40,645 bases of DNA. Source: Alphaproteobacteria bacterium. Its GTDB lineage: Bacteria > Pseudomonadota > Alphaproteobacteria > UBA9219. The stretch's first letter is position 1. Every line of letters begins with the position of its first letter. Positions 34,026 to 40,645 of the stretch are shown piece by piece. Below the pieces are notes generated by a model. The model made no database searches, was not told the DNA's origin, and saw only the letters and a program-made list of their open reading frames with translations. A program made the translations under genes and the position numbers. The DNA lies in NCBI GenBank assembly GCA_013286365.1, contig JABDFY010000019.1:1-40645 (forward strand), given 5' to 3'.

Positions 34026-34053
34026 TCTAATCCGTCGACGGATTAGGTATAAT
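34022..34053 (+). promoter_or_regulatory. MerR-family-like promoter of the copper genes
   Basis: TTGATC (34022-34027) and a perfect TATAAT (34048-34053) are separated by 20 bases, too long for normal polymerase use. The spacer is filled by the perfect 20-base palindrome CTAATCCGTCGACGGATTAG (34027-34046). A dyad inside a 19-20 base spacer is the mark of promoters activated by MerR-family regulators, including the copper sensor CueR. The downstream gene encodes a copper chaperone. The regulator itself is not in the window. Confidence 0.6.
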
Positions 34054-34083
34054 TATTTCCGATGTCGTGAAGGGGGCCTATGC

Positions 34084-34593
34084 ATGAAAAAAGACATATT
34101 TTATCCAAAGCAGTTCGTTGTTAGTCTTATCCTGGTTTTCACCATGGTATTTTTTGCCCAAATGGCTCATGCGGCCGATGCCATCATTGTCGTCAGGGAC
34201 GCTTTTGCAAAAGCCACACCTAAAGGAGCAAGGACGGCTGCCATCTATATGAATATTAAGAATAATGGGGCGGAGCCTGATCGGTTAACCTCGATCACTA
34301 CAGAGCTTGCCGACAAGGCTCAGATCCATACCATGACCATGCAAGGCGATGTCATGCAAATGCGCGCCCTTCCAGGCGATCTCATTATACCACCTCATAG
34401 TAGCGTTAGTTTGTCACCAATGGCCAGTCACATCATGCTTATAGGTCTAAAGCAGCCTTTGATTGCAGGCGGTAATTTTACACTCGTGCTGCATTTCGCA
34501 AAATGTGGCGAAATGGATATAAACGTCATTGTAAAACCTATAGCGGCCTCTGAAAATATGAATGAAGATACACAAAACCATTTACCTCAGTAG
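34084..34593 (+). CDS. PCuAC-family periplasmic copper chaperone
   Basis: This 169-residue protein carries Cu(I) to the Cu(A) site of cytochrome c oxidase in the periplasm. Residues 1-30 are a signal peptide ending AHA. The copper ligands follow the PCuAC pattern of His, Met, then His-x-Met: His82, Met84/86, Met91/93, and His116-Ile-Met118. TAAIYMNIKNNG is the usual family start. I chose ATG 34084, after AAGGGGG. It overlaps the SCO gene by 32 bases, so the two are translated from one message and work together, the PCuAC protein supplying copper and SCO acting as its thiol partner. Confidence 0.93.
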   Translation: MKKDIFYPKQFVVSLILVFTMVFFAQMAHAADAIIVVRDAFAKATPKGARTAAIYMNIKNNGAEPDRLTSITTELADKAQIHTMTMQGDVMQMRALPGDLIIPPHSSVSLSPMASHIMLIGLKQPLIAGGNFTLVLHFAKCGEMDINVIVKPIAASENMNEDTQNHLPQ

Positions 34594-35188
34594 TTTTTTT
34601 GCGCTCGGACTACTGGCGATCTCAGTATATCTTGTCATCTCGTATCCGGGAGCGGGTTTATCTGGCATTCGTTGTATGTCACCGTTGCGAGACAATGCTG
34701 ACTACACAGCAACTGATCTAGATGGGCATAGCTTTGATGCCCAAACGCTATTCGCTAAACCGACATTGTTATTTTTTGGCTTCACTTATTGTCCGGAAGT
34801 TTGCCCAACAACGCTTGCCGACATATCGCGCTGGCTCGATCAACTTGGCAAAGATTCCGACAAGCTTCAGGTATTGTTTGTAACCATTGATCCCGAACGT
34901 GATACGCCGCCGCAATTAAAGAATTATCTCAGTTCATTCGACAAACGAATTAAGGGCCTTATTTTGGCGCCTTGCGACTTAGCCGTGATGACCAAGCAGT
35001 ACAATGTCCCTTATGTGAAAGTTGACCTTGGCAAAGACGACTACACGTTTGACCATGGGGCTAGTATTTTTTTACTTAGGCCAGGTGGTCAAATGGTCGA
35101 AACCCTTAATTATGAGGAGGGGGATGATATTGCCGTGAAAAAGTTGAGGTTATTGCTGAATCGCTCAAAGATAGACCGGACGAATTGA
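34562..35188 (+). CDS. SCO1/SenC family copper protein (second copy)
   Basis: This 208-residue protein is anchored by one N-terminal helix (about 8-28) and has a thioredoxin fold. The copper ligands are Cys77 and Cys81 in FTYCPEVCPTT and His165 in TFDHGASIF; FVTIDPERDTPPQL is the family block. It overlaps the PCuAC gene by 32 bases. An extra cysteine pair at 38 and 138 (IRCMSP, LAPCDL) is not part of the usual site. It is more diverged from the 11619 copy than a simple recent duplicate would be, so the two probably serve different oxidases or steps. Confidence 0.93.
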   Translation: MKIHKTIYLSSFFALGLLAISVYLVISYPGAGLSGIRCMSPLRDNADYTATDLDGHSFDAQTLFAKPTLLFFGFTYCPEVCPTTLADISRWLDQLGKDSDKLQVLFVTIDPERDTPPQLKNYLSSFDKRIKGLILAPCDLAVMTKQYNVPYVKVDLGKDDYTFDHGASIFLLRPGGQMVETLNYEEGDDIAVKKLRLLLNRSKIDRTN

Positions 35189-35445
35189 TACAGAACCTGG
35201 TCGCTCCAAGTGTTAATCAGTGAAACTTGGGCAGCATGATTATTGGCTAAATTATAGGCAGGATAAGATCGAAGATTTAGAGAGTTGACGGGGACATTAA
35301 CCAAATAACTTCTTGATTATAACTGAATTTATTTCTCCCATTTGCGCTCGCCTATCCCGAGTTGTCGCATTTTGCCAGCCTTGATTATGAACTAGGTGGT
35401 ACGTTGTCGAAACCAATCTAACTTCCTTCCTTAAATCAATATAGT

Positions 35446-35474
35446 TTGACAGATCAGCAACTTGTTCCGATAAC
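35446..35474 (+). promoter_or_regulatory. Promoter of the Pst-type transporter operon
   Basis: A perfect TTGACA (35446-35451) is followed after 17 bases by GATAAC (35469-35474), four of six matches to the -10 consensus. Transcription would start near 35481, about 42 bases before the ATG. I searched the 334-base gap (35189-35522) for a PHO box (CTGTCAT direct repeats) and found none. The gap also holds a stem without a T-run at 35206-35230 and no gene. Confidence 0.5.
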
Positions 35475-35522
35475 CGTTATTTATTCGCAGATCACATTTT
35501 TGCCAATTAAAAACAAATAGTT

Positions 35523-38108
35523 ATGTCTCAAACGCGGCACATATTAGGTGATGTTACCAGTTTAGGTGATGTTACCAGTGACAAGGAGGCTGGATTAAAT
35601 TTCCTTGATGAACCGGTCTTAGATGTCCGTCACCTTTATGCCTCGTATAATCGTAAGGAGTCCCTTCTCAGGGATATAAATTTTCGGCTCTTCGCCGGTA
35701 AAAGTTTAGCCATCATCGGACCTTCAGGCTCCGGCAAGTCAACCGCCCTTACAGCCCTTCTTGGTGGTTACCCAGGCCAGCCCTTTGAGGTTCAGGCCGA
35801 ACGTATTAGGTATCGCCGAAAAGATGTTCTTAAAATGCCTGGCATCGAGCGGCGCCATCGCTTTGGCCTCATTATGCAAACGGCCGAGCCATTTCCATTT
35901 TTATCTATATACGACAATGTAGCTGCCGGTGTTCGCGCCCAAGTCAGCCGACGTCAATATAGGCGTATGCGTCGAAGTGGCCTTTTGGACGCCGAAGTTG
36001 AACGCCGTCTCAGGCAAGTTGGGCTTTGGGATGAACTTGTAGAAGTTCGCGATGGCACCATCACGCAGGATGGGCAGCCCGACAAAAATCATGCCGATCT
36101 CGACACTAATATCCGGCGAGGTCTTCGCAAGACCAGAGTCTGGAAAGGCATGATTGAAGTGAACTATCGCTATGAGGACACTCAAAGATTGCACGATTTG
36201 CCATCAACACTATCCGGGGGGCAACAACAACGTCTGTGCATCGCTCGTTCCTTGGCGGCCAACCCAGATATCTTGCTGATGGATGAACCAACATCGGCAC
36301 TCGACAAAATTTCAGCATCAAAAATAATACAACTTATAGACCAATTAAAAAAAGATGTCCCTGTCATCTTGGTTACTCACGCCACTGAGTATGCGGCAAT
36401 GTGCGATCATGTCGTGTTTATGTCTGATGGAGCCGTTGTTGCTCAAGGGTCGCCAAGTGATCTCTTCGTATCGCCAGAAAAAGCTTTTGATAGATCTACA
36501 GCTGCTAGGATCACGCACTTCGTCGTGGGTTTAAAAGATGATGAGGGCAAGAAATTAGATTTTGCAACGGTTGCTGAGATAACAAATTCAGAACAGCGCA
36601 GCACCTTTCCACGGAAAGATGCTCAAGTTGCTATGTCGATAGCGCGTGATCGTGAACGATGGGATCGTTACGCGCGGATTGCAGCACGCGCGGCAACTTA
36701 CAGTATTGCGGGCATGTTTCTTGGTGTTGTCGGATCTCTGGCCTGGGGTAGCCTGCCGGCGCTGTCCCATTTTGGATTAGATTTCTTCACCGGCACGACC
36801 TGGAATCCTGACCCTGATCCAACCTCAAAGATCGTCGCACAAGCGGGAAGTCTGCCGGCCTTAGAGGGTACACTTGTTACGACAGCTCTATCGTTAGGTT
36901 TTGCCTTACCCATCGGATGGTCGGTTTCCGCGCTTTTAAGTGAAGTTTGTCCGCGCCAAATTCGCGAACCGATCCGCATTGGTGTCGAAACACTTAGCGC
37001 TGTGCCAAGTATCATTTATGGAATTTTCGGTTTCGAGTACATTGTTCCCTTTGTCCAAAGCATTCAGCCATCACTGAGCGATACGTTTCAGGACGTACCA
37101 GTGTTATCGACGCTCTTTTCAGGTTTGCCGTTTGGTGTCGGTGAAGCGACAGCCGCAGCTGTCCTCTTTACTATGGTTTTGCCAACCATTATCTCCCTTA
37201 GTTATGAAATAAAAAACGCAGTTCCCAAGGGCATCCGCCAAGCCGCTTACAATCTTGGTTACGGGCCTTGGGGTGTCTTTAGAAATGTTGTGTTGCCGTA
37301 CGCCAAGTCAGAGCTCGTTCAGGTCGCCATGCTGGGGTTGGCACGCGCCATAGGTGAGGCGATGGCAGTAAGTTTTGTCATAGGCAATGGCGAACGTCCT
37401 ACGGGCGGCTCTTTATTTACTGCGGCACAAACGATGGCAGCACAAATTGCATTAAAATTTGGCGAAGCGGGACACATGGGTATGTCTGGTTTAATGGCCA
37501 TTGGGACACAGCTTTTGGCTATCAGCATGGCCGTATATATTGTAAAACATTATATTGTCTCGCGCATGGATTGGCGCGCCGCTGCATCCGAGAATACGCG
37601 CCGTGGTGTTATGCAGGTATTACTGCATCCTCGTCAGTGGAAACAATCGTTCTCTGATACTTTGGTTGTCCTTAAGAACCATACGAATACGGCCGGCCAT
37701 ACACTTAACAGTCTTTGGCGCGCTACGGCTGATGGTCTCACAAAGATCGCTCATGCGGTACAACAACCCAGACAATTGAAGGAAAATATAGAGCGGTCTC
37801 TGGTTCTTGCGGCCAAAGGATTAGCCAACAAGTTAGCCACCAAAGCGTTTAACCTGCGCGACGACTGGCGTGCATTAGCAACTGATTTAGTTGGATCCCG
37901 AAATCATGTTGATCTTTCGAACACAACCGAAGCAAGCGATATTGTGCAAAGATTTTCACCGGATGCCTCTCAAATGGATCCAACAAGAACATATATTATC
38001 GCCGATGGCTCTTATTCCTGGGATCGTGTGCCTATCGCGACGTCAATTCAGGCGCCGATCTTTGCAATAGTTAACACAGCCTCAGTACGCAATGGGGCAA
38101 CGCCATGA
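35523..38108 (+). CDS. pstB-pstC: Fused PstB-PstC: phosphate-type ABC transporter ATPase and permease in one chain
   Basis: This 861-residue protein joins two normally separate subunits. Residues about 32-335 are a PstB-type ATPase: Walker A GPSGSGKS (66-73), Q-loop Gln119, signature LSGGQQQRLCIAR (230-242), Walker B ILLMDE (250-255), switch His286. A block of about 48 residues (173-221) is inserted before the signature. Residues about 385-680 are a PstC-type permease with six membrane helices, FLTGTTWNP, VETLSAVPSIIYG, and the coupling loop RQAAYNLGYGPWGVFRNVVLPYA. A tail of about 180 residues follows the last helix. No frameshift joins them; the reading frame is continuous. It overlaps the PstA gene (ATGA). 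No pstS or phoU lies in the window. Confidence 0.9.
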   Translation: MSQTRHILGDVTSLGDVTSDKEAGLNFLDEPVLDVRHLYASYNRKESLLRDINFRLFAGKSLAIIGPSGSGKSTALTALLGGYPGQPFEVQAERIRYRRKDVLKMPGIERRHRFGLIMQTAEPFPFLSIYDNVAAGVRAQVSRRQYRRMRRSGLLDAEVERRLRQVGLWDELVEVRDGTITQDGQPDKNHADLDTNIRRGLRKTRVWKGMIEVNYRYEDTQRLHDLPSTLSGGQQQRLCIARSLAANPDILLMDEPTSALDKISASKIIQLIDQLKKDVPVILVTHATEYAAMCDHVVFMSDGAVVAQGSPSDLFVSPEKAFDRSTAARITHFVVGLKDDEGKKLDFATVAEITNSEQRSTFPRKDAQVAMSIARDRERWDRYARIAARAATYSIAGMFLGVVGSLAWGSLPALSHFGLDFFTGTTWNPDPDPTSKIVAQAGSLPALEGTLVTTALSLGFALPIGWSVSALLSEVCPRQIREPIRIGVETLSAVPSIIYGIFGFEYIVPFVQSIQPSLSDTFQDVPVLSTLFSGLPFGVGEATAAAVLFTMVLPTIISLSYEIKNAVPKGIRQAAYNLGYGPWGVFRNVVLPYAKSELVQVAMLGLARAIGEAMAVSFVIGNGERPTGGSLFTAAQTMAAQIALKFGEAGHMGMSGLMAIGTQLLAISMAVYIVKHYIVSRMDWRAAASENTRRGVMQVLLHPRQWKQSFSDTLVVLKNHTNTAGHTLNSLWRATADGLTKIAHAVQQPRQLKENIERSLVLAAKGLANKLATKAFNLRDDWRALATDLVGSRNHVDLSNTTEASDIVQRFSPDASQMDPTRTYIIADGSYSWDRVPIATSIQAPIFAIVNTASVRNGATP
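35544..35579 (+). repeat. 18-bp exact tandem duplication in the start of the fused transporter gene
   Basis: TTAGGTGATGTTACCAGT occurs twice back to back, adding LGDVTS as an in-frame repeat at residues 8-19, before the ATPase fold begins. Exact identity suggests a recent slippage event. Confidence 0.95.
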
Positions 38109-39409
38109 TTAGCTCGGAGATGGCGGATCAATTGAGTGCGTTGGATGAGATAACGAAAACCGACAGTCCCTACCAACACACTCGAATTCAAAAACGCGGC
38201 GCACGTGAATTCCTCATGACAGCTTTCGGAGGTGCCTCTGCGGCTCTTACTCTCACGGCAGGCGCGGCCATTCTATCCACTTTGACCTATAAAGGTCTTC
38301 CTCAACTATCGTTGGATACTTTCATCAAATCGATCCCTGCACAAGGTTCTGAAGGCGGTTTAGCGAACGCGATCGTTGGAAGCATTATCATAAGCTCCGC
38401 ATCCGTAAGCCTCGGTTGGGTGATCGGCGTAGCGGCTGCCCTTGATAGATCCGAGTTCGCTCCCGACAGCCGGTTAACGCGCTATTGTCGTTTTATGGTT
38501 GAAGGTATGTCCTTTTTACCTTCGCTCTTTTGGGGTCTCGAGGCTTATTCGTTTATCGATCTTCCTTTTCATGGGTTTTATGCCGTTGCTGGCATCGCTG
38601 CCTTAACACCGATTGCCACTGCCTTTATAACGACTGCCGCCGAAAATTATTTCAAGCAAATTTCCAAAGAATTTAGATTAGCGGGTCATGCCTTAGGGGC
38701 GTCACGGTCGCAAGTTATTCGCTACATTCTCTACCCAATGGCAAAAAATGCTATTAAGACGGCTACATATTTAGCTTTGGCCCGTGTCGCTGCTGAAACG
38801 GCACCGGCGCTGTTTTCTATGCTTGGCAATCTCAACTTTAGCTTAAGCCTCTTTAAGCCGATGGAAACCTTGTCTCTGGCCATTAACTACTTGGCGGGAA
38901 GTTCTGATGCCTCCCAAGTTGCCCTCGCCTATACAGGTGGCCTACTTTTATCATCCACCATTATAGGGGCAATGGCTATTGCTCGAATAAGGGGACTACG
39001 GCCACAAAATTCAAACTCTGTGTCTGCACGCGCTATCCTATCGAGATCTGTCAGGACTTCGACGCTCATTACGGCAGGGGCCATAGCTGGATTAACACAA
39101 GCCTTTTTTAATAAGGATCGCTTACGACAGACTTCACTGCTCGTAGCCTTGGGTGCTGCGGCGGCGATCACAGTATTAAGAAGAAGATATCAATCTCCAA
39201 AAGTTCAGATGTCCGGGCTACGTCACAAGCTTGTCTCGTCAGTCAAGCTCGCTTCGTCTGTAATGCTTAAGAAGATAAAATCTGCCACAAAATCTGACAA
39301 CGTAGATCTCTATGTTGAAAACAGGGTTTCGTCCGAGCGTGAAGAACTCCGCGTTGTGGGCAGATCAGGCGTGCTTTCGACCGAGATGAAATCCGCCAAT
39401 CTTGGCTAG
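38105..39409 (+). CDS. pstA: PstA-type phosphate ABC transporter permease with C-terminal extension
   Basis: This 434-residue permease pairs with the PstC half of the fused protein. Residues about 35-305 are the PstA core: GGLANAIVGSIIISSASVSLGWVIGV, MVEGMSFLPSLFWGLEAY, and coupling loop FRLAGHALGASRSQVIRYILYP, then VAAETAPALFSMLG. The usual length is about 280-300. Beyond it lie about 130 further residues with two short hydrophobic stretches (about 320-338 and 346-360) and a charged tail. The start overlaps the fused gene's stop by four bases. Diverged filters and extensions mean the substrate may not be phosphate. Confidence 0.85.
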   Translation: MISSEMADQLSALDEITKTDSPYQHTRIQKRGAREFLMTAFGGASAALTLTAGAAILSTLTYKGLPQLSLDTFIKSIPAQGSEGGLANAIVGSIIISSASVSLGWVIGVAAALDRSEFAPDSRLTRYCRFMVEGMSFLPSLFWGLEAYSFIDLPFHGFYAVAGIAALTPIATAFITTAAENYFKQISKEFRLAGHALGASRSQVIRYILYPMAKNAIKTATYLALARVAAETAPALFSMLGNLNFSLSLFKPMETLSLAINYLAGSSDASQVALAYTGGLLLSSTIIGAMAIARIRGLRPQNSNSVSARAILSRSVRTSTLITAGAIAGLTQAFFNKDRLRQTSLLVALGAAAAITVLRRRYQSPKVQMSGLRHKLVSSVKLASSVMLKKIKSATKSDNVDLYVENRVSSEREELRVVGRSGVLSTEMKSANLG

Positions 39410-39573
39410 CCTAGATCAAGACTTATAACGTCCTTAGTGATTTCAATAACACTTCAAAGCATTTCAGCATGCAAATTTATTGCATTATCTGTGATGCAAA
39501 TCATCGTGCTCACATGAAGTAGACGCTAATCTCATATTCGAGAATTATTGTATTCCTATATTTTGGATCGAAT

Positions 39574-39906
39574 ATGATTGAATTAGGAAAAAAAGACGAA
39601 CTTTTTGGAATAGAATTACTGGAACCACTTAATTTGAGAGTGAGTGAACTTCGCGCCATGCCGGCCTTGAAGTCTGGGCACAGTATACTTTGTGGCTACG
39701 ATCAGGGATTAGGAGAACGTATGATCGTCTGCGAAAATTTGAACGATATTAAAGAACTCGATGCCGCCTACGAGCGGGGAGGGGCCTTACGGATAAAGTG
39801 GTATTCGGCGCCAGATCCAGGCTTTATTACGGTTCTGGAAATACCCGAGAAACCCGAGACCTCAGAGCCAACACCTAAGCCAAACGATAAACTATGTCCT
39901 GGCTAG
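39574..39906 (+). CDS. Small hypothetical protein, unknown function
   Basis: This 110-residue protein has no recognised domain, signal peptide or membrane helix. The N-terminal 90 residues look folded (ELLEPLNLRVSELRAMPAL, KSGHSILCGYDQG), and the last 20 are Pro/Glu/Lys-rich. It starts at ATG 39574 with a weak GGA upstream. Upstream, ATGCAAAT occurs twice (39469 and 39494) with TTGCAT between, a possible operator. The 194-base gap after it shows no gene. Confidence 0.65.
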   Translation: MIELGKKDELFGIELLEPLNLRVSELRAMPALKSGHSILCGYDQGLGERMIVCENLNDIKELDAAYERGGALRIKWYSAPDPGFITVLEIPEKPETSEPTPKPNDKLCPG

Positions 39907-40100
39907 TCAAAAAATGTGAGGCAAAAGAATAATTCACTACAGTATTTAACCAACTTGTTATGATTCGAAACTGCGCCAGCCAGAGTAGGCACGAGGATCA
40001 TCATATCACTAAGAATATATCTTAGCTGCGACTCGCTTGCTTTTTGGCAACGTAATCCTTAAGAAAATATCGTTATGAATTTTTAAGAGCCAATATCAAG

Positions 40101-40645
40101 ATGATCGATATAAAAAACGGCGATCGTGCCTTTGAAGATCGTCCAGAATTCGTAGATCCAGCGACTGGCGGTATAATTAATCTTCCCCTCGATACTAAGT
40201 TAGGTCAAAAGCTTCTTTTGCCTCTCGCGCGGTGCGCTGCCTTGCAGCGTTTGCGCCATATTTGCCAACTCAGCTTTGCACACTATGCATTTGGTGGAAA
40301 ATATAGCCGGTTCACTCATTCATTACAGGCAGCGGCTGAAGCAAGCGATGAGATGGACATTCTTAAAGACAGAATGTCCCGTCGTTTTCCAGGAACATTC
40401 GACCAAAGACTTGCCGATGCGGTGGTGACGGCTCTTTTGTTGCACGATGTCGGTCATGCTCCTTATAGCCACACTTTTGAAAACGTTATGAATAATCTTG
40501 GCGAAAATTTTCACCATGAAGAATGGACGCGGCGTATCATAACCGAAGATGGAGATATACAAGAAATCTTCGCCAGATTTATGAGATCCAATCCTGAATA
40601 TGGCAGTGCATTTACGCGTCGATACGGATGTACATTTCCAGATAT
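40101..40645 (+). CDS. HD-domain phosphohydrolase (COG1078-like), partial
   Basis: The gene runs off the right edge; about 181 residues are seen. It is an HD-superfamily hydrolase related to dNTP triphosphohydrolases of the SAMHD1 type. LQRLRHICQLSFAHY (49-61) is followed by metal ligands His73 (YSRFTHSLQ) and the HD pair His115-Asp116 in LLLHDVGHAPYSHTFE, then FHHEEWT. Such enzymes remove the triphosphate from dNTPs or act on other nucleotides. I chose ATG 40101, after AAGAGCC some distance upstream. It is on the same strand as the unknown 110-residue gene. Confidence 0.88.
   Translation, partial: MIDIKNGDRAFEDRPEFVDPATGGIINLPLDTKLGQKLLLPLARCAALQRLRHICQLSFAHYAFGGKYSRFTHSLQAAAEASDEMDILKDRMSRRFPGTFDQRLADAVVTALLLHDVGHAPYSHTFENVMNNLGENFHHEEWTRRIITEDGDIQEIFARFMRSNPEYGSAFTRRYGCTFPD

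Noticed and set aside
35206..35230. CCAAGT/ACTTGG stem after the second SCO gene
   Set aside because: The loop is 13 bases, the stem six, and there is no T-run.
35189..35522. Possible PHO box before the Pst-type operon
   Set aside because: I looked for CTGTCAT direct repeats on both strands and found only the TTGACAG of the -35 region, which is better explained as a promoter.
40323..40562. 79-residue minus-strand frame at the right edge
   Set aside because: It is antisense to the HD-domain hydrolase, whose HD motif and metal ligands identify the coding strand.

Overview
The window looks like chromosomal DNA of an alphaproteobacterium of medium GC. Four things support this: an F0-only ATP synthase operon (atpI-atpB-atpE-b'-b) with no F1 genes attached; a 41-residue ribosomal protein L36 of the alphaproteobacterial, nearly cysteine-free type; a LptD-type lipopolysaccharide assembly protein; and promoters close to the TTGAC-N17/18-CTAxxT pattern. 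I cannot place it to family. I see no rRNA, tRNA, CRISPR array or prophage. The only mobile DNA is a relic of an IS481-family element at the left edge.

Layout. 0.1-0.5 kb: IS481 remnant. 0.6-6.8 kb: an accessory cell-envelope and stress region. It holds an outer-membrane beta-barrel, a YXWGXW-repeat protein with an Ala/Pro/Lys/Glu repeat tail, a minus-strand set (host-attachment family protein, His/Ala-rich 70-residue protein, BON protein, low-affinity iron permease family protein), a collagen-like lipoprotein, a four-helix membrane protein and a cysteine-rich lipoprotein. Three FNR/FixK-type palindromes (TTGA-N6-TCAA) lie in the gaps here, and I found none in the other intergenic gaps. 6.9-10.2 kb: pyruvate kinase, a TPR-glycosyltransferase fusion and rpmJ. 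10.4-12.3 kb: a PhoH-family ATPase behind a long structured leader, and a SCO1/SenC protein. 12.4-15.5 kb: the F0 operon with an ExoD-like gene translationally coupled to its end. 16.0-24.4 kb: a complete kdpFABCDE potassium-uptake operon, led by a small two-helix membrane protein and a candidate KdpE-type operator. 24.5-28.1 kb: lptD and a DEAD-box helicase. 28.3-33.3 kb: small metabolic and membrane genes plus two unrecognised larger proteins. 33.6-35.2 kb: a CheY-like receiver, then a copper pair (PCuAC chaperone and a second SCO protein) behind a promoter with MerR-family geometry. 35.5-39.4 kb: a phosphate-type ABC transporter in which the PstB ATPase and PstC permease are one polypeptide, followed by an enlarged PstA. 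The right edge holds a small unknown gene and the start of an HD-domain phosphohydrolase.

How the parts fit. The copper pair and the first SCO protein point to Cu(A) assembly in an aerobic cytochrome oxidase. The F0 operon is the other half of oxidative energy metabolism. The three FNR/FixK-type boxes suggest that the envelope/stress genes respond to oxygen limitation or a related signal. Kdp and the Pst-type transporter are nutrient-limitation systems. The items most worth follow-up are the PstB-PstC fusion with its ATPase insertion, the clustered FNR/FixK-type boxes, and the dyad-in-long-spacer promoter of the copper genes.
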